DNA of 64,000 bases, from the NCBI GenBank assembly GCA_905216195.1, contig CAJMSX010000011.1, positions 1 through 64,000 of the forward strand, given 5' to 3'. The translations under genes and the position numbers were made by a program. This DNA comes from an uncultured bacterium (GTDB taxonomy: Bacteria > Bacteroidota > Bacteroidia > Bacteroidales > Marinifilaceae). The notes beneath the pieces are model-generated. The model worked only from the letters and a program-made list of their open reading frames with translations. It was not told the DNA's origin and made no database searches. Of the stretch, positions 9,000 to 17,601 are shown piece after piece (positions within the stretch are counted from its first letter, which is position 1; every line of letters begins with the position of its first letter).

Positions 9000-11453
9000 G
9001 TGAAGAAATTAGCGTTATTTTTATTGTTGCTGATGTGGGGTGCTTTAGAGGCATTTTCGCAAGTTTCAGATGACCAGGTGATTAAGATGGTTCGAGAAGC
9101 TCAGCAACAGGGGTTGGGACAACAGGAGATAGCGGTGATGCTGATACAAAAAGGGGTCACCAAGGAGCAAATCCTGCGTTTAAAGACGGCTTATGAAAAG
9201 GGAACTCTTAACCTGGAAGGGGCAGACCAGAAAGTGCAGCAACAGCAGGTAAGAGAGAGAAGTGTCTCGGGGGAACAGCCCGGAAAAGAAACGCAGATCC
9301 TTCAGGAACAAAAAGTAGACGGAGACAAGGCCGGTTTACCGGATTTGAAATCCCTTTCCGCTCAGATGGATAAAGAAAAGAAAGGACAGGCCGGGCCGAA
9401 CGATGTTTACGGGCGGAATATTTTCAATAATGCTTTACTTACCTTCGAACCGCGTTTAAATATCGCTACCCCGGATAATTATGTGTTGGGACCGGAGGAC
9501 GAGGTAATCATCGATGTGTGGGGAGCTTCGGAGAATACATTGCGGCAGGTGATTTCTCCGGACGGAAATATTATTGTGGCAGGGATCGGTCCGATCCAAC
9601 TGAGCGGGCTGACGGCGGAACAGGCTAATAAGCGGATCAAACGGGAATTTGAAAAAATTTATGCGGGAATCGGAGCCGGAAATACCTTTGTCAAGCTGAG
9701 TTTGGGAAATATCCGCAGCATACAGGTGAATGTCATGGGAGAAGTGGCGGTTCCGGGAACCTATACGCTGCCTTCTCTGGCTTCTCTTTTTCATGCTTTG
9801 TATCATGCCGGAGGGGTAAGTAAGATCGGCTCCCTGAGAAGTATAAAGATCTACAGGTCGGGGAAAGAAGTTGCCGATGTGGATGTTTATGATTATATCA
9901 TGGAGGGGAAAACCGATCAGAATATTATCCTTCAGGACGGGGATGTTGTAGTAGTGGAACCTTATCAGAACCTGGTGAGGATAGAGGGAAGGATTAAAAG
10001 ACCGATGATCTACGAATTGAGGAATCACGAAAACCTGGAGAATTTGTTCGGATATGCGGGAGGGTTTACGGGAGACGCCTATAAAGAAACGGTGCGTATC
10101 ATTCGGAAGAGCGGAAGAGAACTTCAGGTATACAATATAGATAAAGAGGATTTTGCACATTTTGAATTGACGGACGGGGACCAGGTGACCATCGGAGGCA
10201 TATTGCCCCGTTTTGAAAATAAGGCGGAAATCAAAGGAGCCGTATTCCGGGAAGGATTGTATGCGATAGGTGATAAGATCCGGACCTTGAAACAACTGAT
10301 CGATAAAGCGGAAGGGGTGAGAGGAGACGCTTTCTTGAACCGGGCCGTTCTGTACCGGGAAAAACCGGACCTTACGATCGAAGTCATGGCTGTAGACATG
10401 GCCGCCTTGCTGAATGATGAAATCGAGGATATTCCGTTAAAGAAAAACGATGTATTGTATATTCCTTCCATTTTTGATTTGCAGGAAGATTATACCATAG
10501 CCGTGAAGGGGGCGGTCGGATATCCGGGCACTTATAAATATGTGGACAATATGACGCTGGAGGATGCCGTCGTGCAGGCCGGGGGCTTACTGGAGTCAGC
10601 TTCTACCGTAAAGGTAGATGTGGCGAGGCGGATTAAGAATCCCAAAAGTACGGAAGTCGGTGAAATACGGGCGGAAACTTTTACTTTTACCCTCAAGGAC
10701 GGATTGGTGGTGGAAGGTCCGGCGGAATTTACCTTGAAGCCTTTCGACGAAGTGTATATCCGTCGTTCTCCGGGGTATCAGAAGCAACAAAATGTATTTA
10801 TACGAGGAGAAGTGATGTTCGGCGGGGAGTATACGCTGGTGAAAAAAGGGGAAAGGCTTTCCGACCTGGTGAAAAAAGCGGGAGGACTTACTTCCGAAGC
10901 TTATCCCGAGGGAGCTCGCCTGATCCGGCGGAAGACCGAAGATGAGCTGGCTAAAGAGCGGACCTTATTGAAATTGGTGCAACAGGGAGGGAAGGATTCC
11001 ATCGATATCAAGCAATTGGATTTAGGGGAAAATTATCCGGTGGGAATTGAATTGGAGGAAGCTTTGAATAATCCGGGGTCTAATTTCGACGTGATCCTGA
11101 AAGAAGGGGATTTGCTGGAAGTACCGGAATACAACGGAACCGTTAAGATCAGCGGTGCGGTCATGTATCCCAACACGGTGGTATTTAAGGACAAAGCCAA
11201 GTTGAGTTACTACATCAGCCAGGCGGGGGGATATGCCCAGCGGGCGAAAAAGAACCGGGCGTTTGTTATCTACATGAACGGTACGGTGGCTTTGGCCAAG
11301 GGAACCCGCACGAAAATCAAGCCCGGTTGCGAGATTATCGTACCGACGAAACAGCCTCGTAAAGGTATGAGTCTGACCGAAATTATGAGCCTGGCTTCAT
11401 CGACCACCTCGATGGCGGCGATGGTTACTTCTATTCTGAATATGACAAAATAA
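9000..11453 (+). CDS. Outer-membrane polysaccharide export protein (Wza-like, multiple SLBB domains)
   Basis: 817 residues starting at GTG (9000). A signal peptide spans about residues 1-21 (KKLALFLLLLMWGALEAFSQ) with no lipobox Cys. A Gln-rich region comes next, then the polysaccharide-export domain (YVLGPEDEVIIDVWGASENT, about residue 160) and several SLBB repeats (IQVNVMGEVAVPGTYTLP, YTIAVKGAVGYPGTYKY, VFIRGEVMFGGEYTLVKKG, VKISGAVMYPNTVVF). Such proteins form the channel exporting capsule or exopolysaccharide. A Wzz-like gene follows 40 bases later; together they should serve the Wzx/Wzy products of the rest of the window. Confidence 0.92.
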   Translation: MKKLALFLLLLMWGALEAFSQVSDDQVIKMVREAQQQGLGQQEIAVMLIQKGVTKEQILRLKTAYEKGTLNLEGADQKVQQQQVRERSVSGEQPGKETQILQEQKVDGDKAGLPDLKSLSAQMDKEKKGQAGPNDVYGRNIFNNALLTFEPRLNIATPDNYVLGPEDEVIIDVWGASENTLRQVISPDGNIIVAGIGPIQLSGLTAEQANKRIKREFEKIYAGIGAGNTFVKLSLGNIRSIQVNVMGEVAVPGTYTLPSLASLFHALYHAGGVSKIGSLRSIKIYRSGKEVADVDVYDYIMEGKTDQNIILQDGDVVVVEPYQNLVRIEGRIKRPMIYELRNHENLENLFGYAGGFTGDAYKETVRIIRKSGRELQVYNIDKEDFAHFELTDGDQVTIGGILPRFENKAEIKGAVFREGLYAIGDKIRTLKQLIDKAEGVRGDAFLNRAVLYREKPDLTIEVMAVDMAALLNDEIEDIPLKKNDVLYIPSIFDLQEDYTIAVKGAVGYPGTYKYVDNMTLEDAVVQAGGLLESASTVKVDVARRIKNPKSTEVGEIRAETFTFTLKDGLVVEGPAEFTLKPFDEVYIRRSPGYQKQQNVFIRGEVMFGGEYTLVKKGERLSDLVKKAGGLTSEAYPEGARLIRRKTEDELAKERTLLKLVQQGGKDSIDIKQLDLGENYPVGIELEEALNNPGSNFDVILKEGDLLEVPEYNGTVKISGAVMYPNTVVFKDKAKLSYYISQAGGYAQRAKKNRAFVIYMNGTVALAKGTRTKIKPGCEIIVPTKQPRKGMSLTEIMSLASSTTSMAAMVTSILNMTK

Positions 11454-11493
11454 TTTACTGCCTTATCGGTAGTTATCATTACGATGAGTATAA

Positions 11494-12642
11494 ATGGAAA
11501 CAGATAAATTGAACCAAACTCCCAGTCCTAATTCTTCCAGTGAGGAAATCGATTTGGTAGAGATCATCCGGAAACTCTGGAGAAACCGGAAATTGATTAT
11601 CCGGGTGACTTTGATCTTTATGGTATTGGGTGTTTTAGTGGCTTTATTCAGTTCTAAGGTCTATACAGCCGGTTGTACGATGGTCCCTCAGTCTACGGAT
11701 AAAAAGATGGGGGGAAGTTTAAGCGGTTTGGAGGCTATGGCCGGGATCAACTTGGGCGATATAAGTGGAGGAGAAGTTTTGTCTCCCAAAATCTATCCCA
11801 AGATTTTGTCGAGCGTTCCTTTCCAGAAGGATGTAATGAAAACTCCGCTGAATTTTGAAGAATATGAACAGCCGGTCATTCTGTTGGATTATTATACGAA
11901 CGAGGATTATCAGAAATTCAGTTTGATTGGAACGCTGGTAAAGTATACCATCGGTTTGCCTGGGGTTATTATTACTGCCATCCGGGGGGAAGAGCCGGAA
12001 CCGGTATATCCCGTAACTTCTTCCGGTAAAAATAAAATACAGAGTTTTACCAAGGATGAATTCGAATGCTCGAAAGTTTTAGAAAAAATTATCGGCCTCA
12101 GCCTGAACGATAAGGACGGTTATGTGAAATTGAGTGTGGATATGCCCGAACCCTTCGTGGCCGCTCAGTTGGCGGAGAGAGTTCAGACTTTGCTGCAAAA
12201 GTACATTACCGAATTCAAGATCGAGAAAGTACAGTCGAACCTGGATTTTGTGCAGGGGCGTTATGATGATGCCAAACAGGATTTCGAAGCGATTCAGGAA
12301 GAACGGGCTGCTTTTCGTGATGCGAATAAAAACATTACTTCCGCTAAAGCTCAAACGGAACAGGAAAAACTGGATACCCGGTATAATCTGGCTTTGAGTG
12401 TATATACGGAATTAGCCAAACAGTTGGAACAAGCTAAAATCCAGGTCAAGGAGACCACTCCTATATTAACGGTCGTCGATCCGGTCACCATACCGATCGA
12501 ACGTTCGAAACCCAAACGGGCGCTGATTTGTATCATGTTTACTTTTTTGGGCGGATTTGCCGGGATCGGATTGGTATTGGCTTTACCGTTTCTGGCCAAC
12601 ATTTCCGGCAACGAGAAATTGCGGAAAATGGTAAAGGAATAA
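11494..12642 (+). CDS. Wzz-type chain-length determinant
   Basis: 382 residues with the Wzz plan: a membrane segment at about residues 33-53, a large periplasmic region rich in coiled coil (about 240-320), and a second membrane segment near residues 345-370 preceded by a proline-containing motif (VDPVTIPIERSKPKRAL). There is no C-terminal tyrosine-kinase domain. It should set the length of the Wzy-made polymer with the export protein upstream. It is the last gene of the rightward export block; a terminator follows. Confidence 0.9.
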   Translation: METDKLNQTPSPNSSSEEIDLVEIIRKLWRNRKLIIRVTLIFMVLGVLVALFSSKVYTAGCTMVPQSTDKKMGGSLSGLEAMAGINLGDISGGEVLSPKIYPKILSSVPFQKDVMKTPLNFEEYEQPVILLDYYTNEDYQKFSLIGTLVKYTIGLPGVIITAIRGEEPEPVYPVTSSGKNKIQSFTKDEFECSKVLEKIIGLSLNDKDGYVKLSVDMPEPFVAAQLAERVQTLLQKYITEFKIEKVQSNLDFVQGRYDDAKQDFEAIQEERAAFRDANKNITSAKAQTEQEKLDTRYNLALSVYTELAKQLEQAKIQVKETTPILTVVDPVTIPIERSKPKRALICIMFTFLGGFAGIGLVLALPFLANISGNEKLRKMVKE

Positions 12643-12664
12643 ACGAAAATCGTCTTCCTATAGA

Positions 12665-12703
12665 AAAGGCAACTAATTCCCTGCGAAATAGTTGCCTTTG
12701 TTT
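12665..12703. terminator. Bidirectional intrinsic terminator
   Basis: AAAGGCAACTA (12665-12675) pairs perfectly with TAGTTGCCTTT (12689-12699) around a 13-base loop. T-rich sequence follows on both strands. It lies between the convergent Wzz-like gene and the wbuC-like gene, so it can end both transcription units. Confidence 0.8.
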
Positions 12704-12789
12704 ATCGTTAGATATCCATCCCCTTAAAGTGTAGGGACTGAAAGAAAATTATCCTTATAAAAACCTGGTTCCAGCTAGCGGGAGTGAGT

Positions 12790-13185
12790 TTACTCCAGGA
12801 TATTTTCCGCCGTTAACGGCAGATAGGGACCGTCTTTTATTTCGAATATGACGGTTTCCGGTTCCAATACTTCCAGGGTATGCCATTGGCCGGGGGGTAT
12901 ATGTACTCCCAAACAGTTTGCCGTAGGGCACAATTCAACAGATTCCGTTATTTCTTTTCGGTCGTTATAAAACAGCACCCGGATTTTCCCCCGGAGAATC
13001 AGATACGTTTCGGCAGTGTGCGTATGCCGGTGTATCGGTAATTCTGTCCCAGGTTCCAGGGCATTCAGGAGACGTTGGGCTTTTGCGTCCGGAGCGTCGT
13101 GAAAATTATAGTTCATTCTCCGCCTGGGGCTTTCCTGGGCTTTTTTACTGACTTGGTCGAGTAGTTCGCGATCGATTAATTTCAT
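12790..13185 (-). CDS. wbuC: WbuC family cupin
   Basis: 131 residues with a single cupin barrel. The metal-ligand motifs are present: HRHTHTAETYLIL with repeated His near residues 53-57, and a second His in IPPGQWHTLEV. WbuC-like cupins recur in O-antigen and capsule clusters, for example beside wbuB and fnl genes in the E. coli O26 locus, and their reaction is not settled. Here wbuB and fnlABC lie upstream on the same strand, which supports the name. The gene is separated from the rest of the operon by 240 bases, in which I see no gene, so it may have its own promoter. Confidence 0.85.
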   Translation of the reverse strand: MKLIDRELLDQVSKKAQESPRRRMNYNFHDAPDAKAQRLLNALEPGTELPIHRHTHTAETYLILRGKIRVLFYNDRKEITESVELCPTANCLGVHIPPGQWHTLEVLEPETVIFEIKDGPYLPLTAENILE

Positions 13186-13425
13186 TTTGACTTTCCTTTA
13201 TTGAATGTGTCGGAAAAATCGGTAGCTTTTCTTTTTTCCGGACGTAAATGAACCTATTTTTTCTTAAAAAAACAATTATTCGGGTCGGGGAAAGCAGAAA
13301 CGGATTTTAGGTGTCATTTACTTGCAGAGGGAAACCGAAAGTAAAAAAATGGTTTACTGAATGCGGTTTGAAGGAAAATTTTGCGGAGGATGGAATAAAA
13401 TAGATGCCCCGATAGATAGGTATAA

Positions 13426-14265
13426 TTAACAGGGGGAGATTTGCTCCGTTTCAAAATCTTCCAAAATCAGGTAACCGTTTTTAAAGCGTTGATAGTTTCC
13501 GCCGGCCGGCTGTTCCCGGCTGATTGCCGCTTTCCAGATAACGATCTTTTTATCGTTGCAGAGCAGGTAAGCTCCCGGATAAGGATGAGTCACCGCTCTT
13601 ACCATTCTTTCGGCATATTCCACCGTCATATCCCCGGTAAGCAAGCCGTCTTCCGGTTTGCGTCCTTCCCAGTAGGTAGCTTTTGTTTCATCCTGTTTTT
13701 CCCATTTCACTTCTCCTTTTATCAATTTGGGGTAGACCGAAGCGATCAACTCTTCATGAGCCTTATTCACTTTTTCGTATAAGGTAGAGGCTGTTTCATC
13801 CGGAAGAAGCGGTATTTTAAGCTGAGCGACGATCTCACCGGTATCTATCCCTTCGGAAAGTTTGAACATCGTGACCCCGGTATACTCCAATCCCTTGAGA
13901 ATCGCCCAGGGAATAGCGGCCCTCCCCCTTCCTTCCGGTAACAGCGTAGGGTGAATGCCTAGAGCTCCCGTTTTCGGAGCCGAAAGCACTTCGGGGCCGG
14001 CAATTTGCGACCAACCGATAACAAAAAGCCAATCGATTTCCTCTTCTTTGAGGGCATCGATAACCTCCCGGTCATTGATGTGATTTATTTTCAGGAGAGG
14101 AATCTGATGTTTCCGGGCAAAATCGTCCAGGTAAATCCGTCCGGACTTCCGGGTGGCTTTGTGATCCTTCAGGGTCACCAGAAGATCCAGTTTACCGCCG
14201 GTTTCGTATATTTTTTCTATACAGGATAATCCGAGTTGGACACAGGTAACAAAAGCAAATTTCAT
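13426..14265 (-). CDS. Formyltransferase-fold protein (sugar N-formyltransferase candidate)
   Basis: 279 residues, similar to the catalytic domain of methionyl-tRNA formyltransferase, with a C-terminal domain (AERMVRAVTHPYPGAYLL). The folate-enzyme signature is recognisable as GIHPTLLPEGRGRAAIPW with His105, and Asp141 lies in EGIDTGEIV. The usual Asn two residues before the catalytic His is Gly103. In this setting the likely substrate is the amino group of a nucleotide-linked sugar such as a 3-amino-3,6-dideoxyhexose, with N10-formyltetrahydrofolate as donor. Another acyl donor is possible given the changed Asn. It sits between the phosphoglycosyl transferase and wbuC. Confidence 0.75.
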   Translation of the reverse strand: MKFAFVTCVQLGLSCIEKIYETGGKLDLLVTLKDHKATRKSGRIYLDDFARKHQIPLLKINHINDREVIDALKEEEIDWLFVIGWSQIAGPEVLSAPKTGALGIHPTLLPEGRGRAAIPWAILKGLEYTGVTMFKLSEGIDTGEIVAQLKIPLLPDETASTLYEKVNKAHEELIASVYPKLIKGEVKWEKQDETKATYWEGRKPEDGLLTGDMTVEYAERMVRAVTHPYPGAYLLCNDKKIVIWKAAISREQPAGGNYQRFKNGYLILEDFETEQISPC

Positions 14266-14298
14266 GAGTGGTAAGGTGTAATATGAATCATCAACCTC

Positions 14299-14865
14299 TT
14301 AATAGGTAGGAGGCTCTTTCGTCAGATAGGATAAGGTCTTTAAAATCACTTTTACGTCATTGACAAAGGTGATGTGCCGGGCATACCGGTTGTCCCAGTC
14401 TGCTTTCACACGATTGGGCATATTATCGTAAGACATGACCTGAGCCAGGCCGGTCAGCCCGGGTTTGCAACTGTAGGCGCCCCCTTCGAGCCTTAGTGTG
14501 ATCAGTTCGGACTGGGTGGGCAGGCAGGGACGGGGCCCGATCAAGCTCATATCGCCTTTAAAAATATTGATGAGCTGAGGTAATTCGTCGATATTGGTCC
14601 TCCGGATAAACTTTCCGAATTTAGTTATCCGGATTTTATGGACTTCTTTAGATTCCACGTTAGCCGTATTTACCGGCATGCTACGAAACTTAAGAATCCT
14701 GAAATGGCGTGCTCCCTTGCCGACCCGTTCCTGAACAAACAAAACGGGTCCACCGTCCTGTAATTTGATAATCACGGCTATCACCAGCAAAAAAGGGGAA
14801 AGAAGAAGCAGTACTCCCAGAGAGGCCAGTATATCGATGAGCCGCTTGAAAAAACGTCTGTACAT
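14299..14865 (-). CDS. PglC-type monotopic phosphoglycosyl transferase
   Basis: 188 residues: a reentrant membrane helix (about 9-34), then the bacterial sugar-transferase domain. The catalytic Asp93-Glu94 pair lies in NIDELPQLIN and is followed by GDMSLIGPRP. Such short enzymes move a sugar 1-phosphate from a UDP-sugar to undecaprenyl phosphate at the inner membrane and so start the repeat unit. It follows the PIG-L gene by 3 bases. A second enzyme of the same class lies at 60206-60823 in the divergent operon, so each operon has its own initiator. Confidence 0.92.
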   Translation of the reverse strand: MYRRFFKRLIDILASLGVLLLLSPFLLVIAVIIKLQDGGPVLFVQERVGKGARHFRILKFRSMPVNTANVESKEVHKIRITKFGKFIRRTNIDELPQLINIFKGDMSLIGPRPCLPTQSELITLRLEGGAYSCKPGLTGLAQVMSYDNMPNRVKADWDNRYARHITFVNDVKVILKTLSYLTKEPPTY

Positions 14866-14868
14866 TTT

Positions 14869-15558
14869 TTAATCGATTTGTAAATTATAGAATGCCGTTT
14901 TAAATCCTTCCGCATACTTCATACCCGCCTGGGCTCCCCGGTAAGCCGCCAGCCCCGTCAAAACTTCGACCGAGCGGGGATGAGGATACTCCCGCATTAC
15001 CCCCCGGTATTGGTTTAAGGCTTTTATTTTCAATTCGATCAATTCCTTTCCCACTTCCACAAAGGTATCGGGCGTAAACGAATTGGCATTGACCGGGAAA
15101 GCCCATTCCGTAGAAGAAAGGATTTCCATAAAATACAGGGCCGAAATGGGTTTGACGTCGCTCCTGCGCTGGAACAGACGGGAGGCCGCCTGACAAGCCG
15201 CCGATACCTGTTGATGGTCGTTGTTCAGATCGCAAGGGAAATGGGTAAAAATAATATCCGGCCGTACTTCCACAATGACTTTTTCAATGAATTGCACTAA
15301 CTCTACATGCGGGACCGTATTGAAACGTATGTTCGGAAAATCACCTAAAATAGGAGGATGGGCCCCTAATATTTCCTGACTGCTCGTCGTATCGGCGGCG
15401 AGTTCGGCATCCGAAGGCCTGAATTGCCGGACTTCAGCTTTCCCGGACAAGATGCAATTGAACACCTGGTGACCGTTTTGTGAAAATTTAGCAGCCGTGG
15501 CACCGAAGCCCAAAACTTCATCATCCGGATGGGCGACGACGGAAAGAATGGTTTTCAT
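14869..15558 (-). CDS. PIG-L/LmbE family deacetylase
   Basis: 229 residues. The zinc-binding AHPDDE motif (His10, Asp12-Asp13) opens the protein, and THFPCDLNNDHQQVS near residue 116 carries the second His cluster. The family deacetylates N-acetyl sugars, as GlcNAc-PI or mycothiol precursors. In this operon it could remove an acetyl group from a glycan amine so that formyl or a longer acyl chain can be added, fitting the formyltransferase and acyl genes nearby. That link is inference. Confidence 0.85.
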   Translation of the reverse strand: MKTILSVVAHPDDEVLGFGATAAKFSQNGHQVFNCILSGKAEVRQFRPSDAELAADTTSSQEILGAHPPILGDFPNIRFNTVPHVELVQFIEKVIVEVRPDIIFTHFPCDLNNDHQQVSAACQAASRLFQRRSDVKPISALYFMEILSSTEWAFPVNANSFTPDTFVEVGKELIELKIKALNQYRGVMREYPHPRSVEVLTGLAAYRGAQAGMKYAEGFKTAFYNLQID

Positions 15559-15575
15559 GGTTCAGTTTGAATAGT

Positions 15576-16562
15576 TTATCGGGATTGTTTAAAGCTTTGA
15601 ATGGTTTTTTCGAGCCCCTCTTTGGCCCGCACCGGCATCCGGTCGATACCCAATGCCTGTTTTATTTTAGCATTCGATACGACATAGTTTTCGGTTAATT
15701 TTTCTAATCGGTCTGCATTCAGCGGAAGATGAAGGACAGAACCCACTTTGGCACATCCGGTCATGAAACTTTTATTGATTTTCCAGATGTGGGTTTTTTT
15801 GCCGATAGTATGACAGATGATAGAAATCAGTTCATTGGTAGATAAGGCCTCATCATCGGCCATATGATATATGCCGGAAGCAATATCCCTGGAAATACAT
15901 CCTTCGATCACGTAACACAGATTATCGACGGAAGTAAAAGTCCGTTTGTTTTCAAAATCTCCCAACGGCCAGGGAATACCTCTTCTGACCACATTATAAA
16001 GTAAGTTCAGGTTTCCTTTATTGCCGGGACCGTGGATCATGCAGGGTCTCAGAATATATATCCGTTTCTGGTCTTCCCATTCTTCTTTCAGCGAGAGTAT
16101 GTAGTTTTCAGCTTCAATCTTGCTTTCACCGTAGGGTCCCTTCGGAGCCGGGATGATATCTTCCGTCAAAACTCCTCCGGTTACCGTATCGGCAGCGGCT
16201 TTTACCGAACTGAAAAAAAAGAATTTTTTCGCATTGGATTTCAGAAAAAAATTGAAAATCTTTTGGGTTAGTTTCGTATTGATATCGAAATATTCCCTGG
16301 AGTGAGACCGATTTTTTGAATTTTCTGCTTTTTCGGTCAGGTGAAGGATTATATCGATGTGTTGTAATAATTTTGCAATTTCCAATTGATTGAAGGTAAA
16401 GGGTTGGTAAAAGGAATCGAGATCTTTCCAGCTCAGTGTCATTTTAACTCCTTTTGCATACGGATATACGGTATCCAACCCGTAAACCGTATGCCTTTCG
16501 GACAGGGATTTTACCAAACTCAAACCGACAAAGCTATGAACTCCGGTAATGAGAATATTCAT
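15576..16562 (-). CDS. NAD-dependent epimerase/dehydratase family sugar enzyme
   Basis: 328 residues, extended SDR fold. The N-terminal nucleotide motif is ITGVHSFVGLSL and the active-site YxxxK is in GPYGESKIEAE. A proline-glycine rich region (RPCMIHGPGNKGNL) marks the substrate side. It probably acts on a UDP- or dTDP-hexose as 4-epimerase or 4-keto reductase; the exact step cannot be told. It lies 83 bases downstream of another SDR gene and 17 bases upstream of the PIG-L gene. Confidence 0.82.
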   Translation of the reverse strand: MNILITGVHSFVGLSLVKSLSERHTVYGLDTVYPYAKGVKMTLSWKDLDSFYQPFTFNQLEIAKLLQHIDIILHLTEKAENSKNRSHSREYFDINTKLTQKIFNFFLKSNAKKFFFFSSVKAAADTVTGGVLTEDIIPAPKGPYGESKIEAENYILSLKEEWEDQKRIYILRPCMIHGPGNKGNLNLLYNVVRRGIPWPLGDFENKRTFTSVDNLCYVIEGCISRDIASGIYHMADDEALSTNELISIICHTIGKKTHIWKINKSFMTGCAKVGSVLHLPLNADRLEKLTENYVVSNAKIKQALGIDRMPVRAKEGLEKTIQSFKQSR

Positions 16563-16645
16563 CGTTTTCTATTTTCAGGGTTTAAGATGCGGCAGGATGC
16601 AGAAGGGAAAGCACTCTTTTTACAAGAGAATAGCTTTTCTGCAGG

Positions 16646-17542
16646 TTAGTTTATTTTAAATTGTTCCAGTACGTTTAAAGGTTGCCATCCCAGTTCCCGT
16701 TTGGCTTTTTCGTTGCTGAAAGTCAGAGATTTCGTGATCTTTTTCAATTTCAGGGAATTGATAGGAGCATTTGCTCCCCAACAGTCTCCGGCTAGCGCCA
16801 GGGTTTTAGCCATCCAATAGGGTATGTTCTTCGGACATTTTTTCCCCAGTTGTCCGGCAATGTTTTGTTCCAATTGCCGGAATGAGGGATGTTCGTCATC
16901 ACATAAATTATAGATTCCTCCTTTGCCGATTAAGAGAGGAATCAGCCGGGCGATGTCTTCGGCCATCAAAATGCTCTTGCGGGCTTTCCCTCCGGCAATA
17001 CTTAGATATTTACCTTCTTTTATACCTTTTATCATCGCTCCCAGATTGCCCGGAGGATTTATTCCGGCCAGGAGACTGGGGCGTAATATCCCGAGCGTAA
17101 TTCCCCTTTGGCTGCACCAGGTTTGTAAAAATTCTTCCGCTTGTTTTTTGCTCAGGGCGTAAGGCGTATTTCCGTTCAGAGGATGGGATTCCTCGATGTT
17201 TTCTCCTGTTTCACATCCATAAACCGCTACGGTGCTGATGAATACAAACGTGCGGGGAAGTTTGTTTTTCTCCAAAGCCCGGCATAAGTTAACCGTACCC
17301 TGATAGTTGACATCATAAAACGCTTGTTTTTCTTTTTCGGTTTGAGGAATGCTGTGGGCTTTTCCCGCTGCGTGCAGGATCAGGTCGAAACTTTCCGGTA
17401 AATCGGGTATGGTGTCGCAAAAATTGACCCGGTAATCTTCATCGGGCATTAGCCCTATCGTCTTCACCTGAAAATGTGAAGATAAAACAGGTAATATATT
17501 TTTTCCTAAAAATCCGGATGCTCCGGTAAAAAGAATACGCAT
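16646..17542 (-). CDS. NAD-dependent epimerase/dehydratase (WbpV-like, 4-keto-sugar reductase candidate)
   Basis: 298 residues, extended SDR: ILFTGASGFLGKNIL at the start, YALSK as the catalytic YxxxK, and a C-terminal FSNEKAKRELGWQPL. It is a clear paralogue of the 297-residue protein at 62613-63506: both share LRP, PPGNL, LAEDIAR-like and YNLCD segments. In other clusters this type sits beside the initiating transferase and reduces UDP-4-keto-6-deoxy-GlcNAc to a QuiNAc- or FucNAc-type sugar. That role is inferred from context. Confidence 0.83.
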   Translation of the reverse strand: MRILFTGASGFLGKNILPVLSSHFQVKTIGLMPDEDYRVNFCDTIPDLPESFDLILHAAGKAHSIPQTEKEKQAFYDVNYQGTVNLCRALEKNKLPRTFVFISTVAVYGCETGENIEESHPLNGNTPYALSKKQAEEFLQTWCSQRGITLGILRPSLLAGINPPGNLGAMIKGIKEGKYLSIAGGKARKSILMAEDIARLIPLLIGKGGIYNLCDDEHPSFRQLEQNIAGQLGKKCPKNIPYWMAKTLALAGDCWGANAPINSLKLKKITKSLTFSNEKAKRELGWQPLNVLEQFKIN

Positions 17543-17601
17543 ATGTTACTTATTTTAAAGAGTATGACTTCTCCTCTTGTATTTGAGCCGAAGAACATTT
17601 G

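Noticed and set aside
9456..10295. 279-residue open frame on the minus strand
   Set aside because: It lies opposite the SLBB export gene, with no recognisable motif and biased composition.
13186..13425. Gene remnant between wbuC and the formyltransferase gene
   Set aside because: I see no open frame with family motifs, repeats or a clear promoter in these 240 bases.
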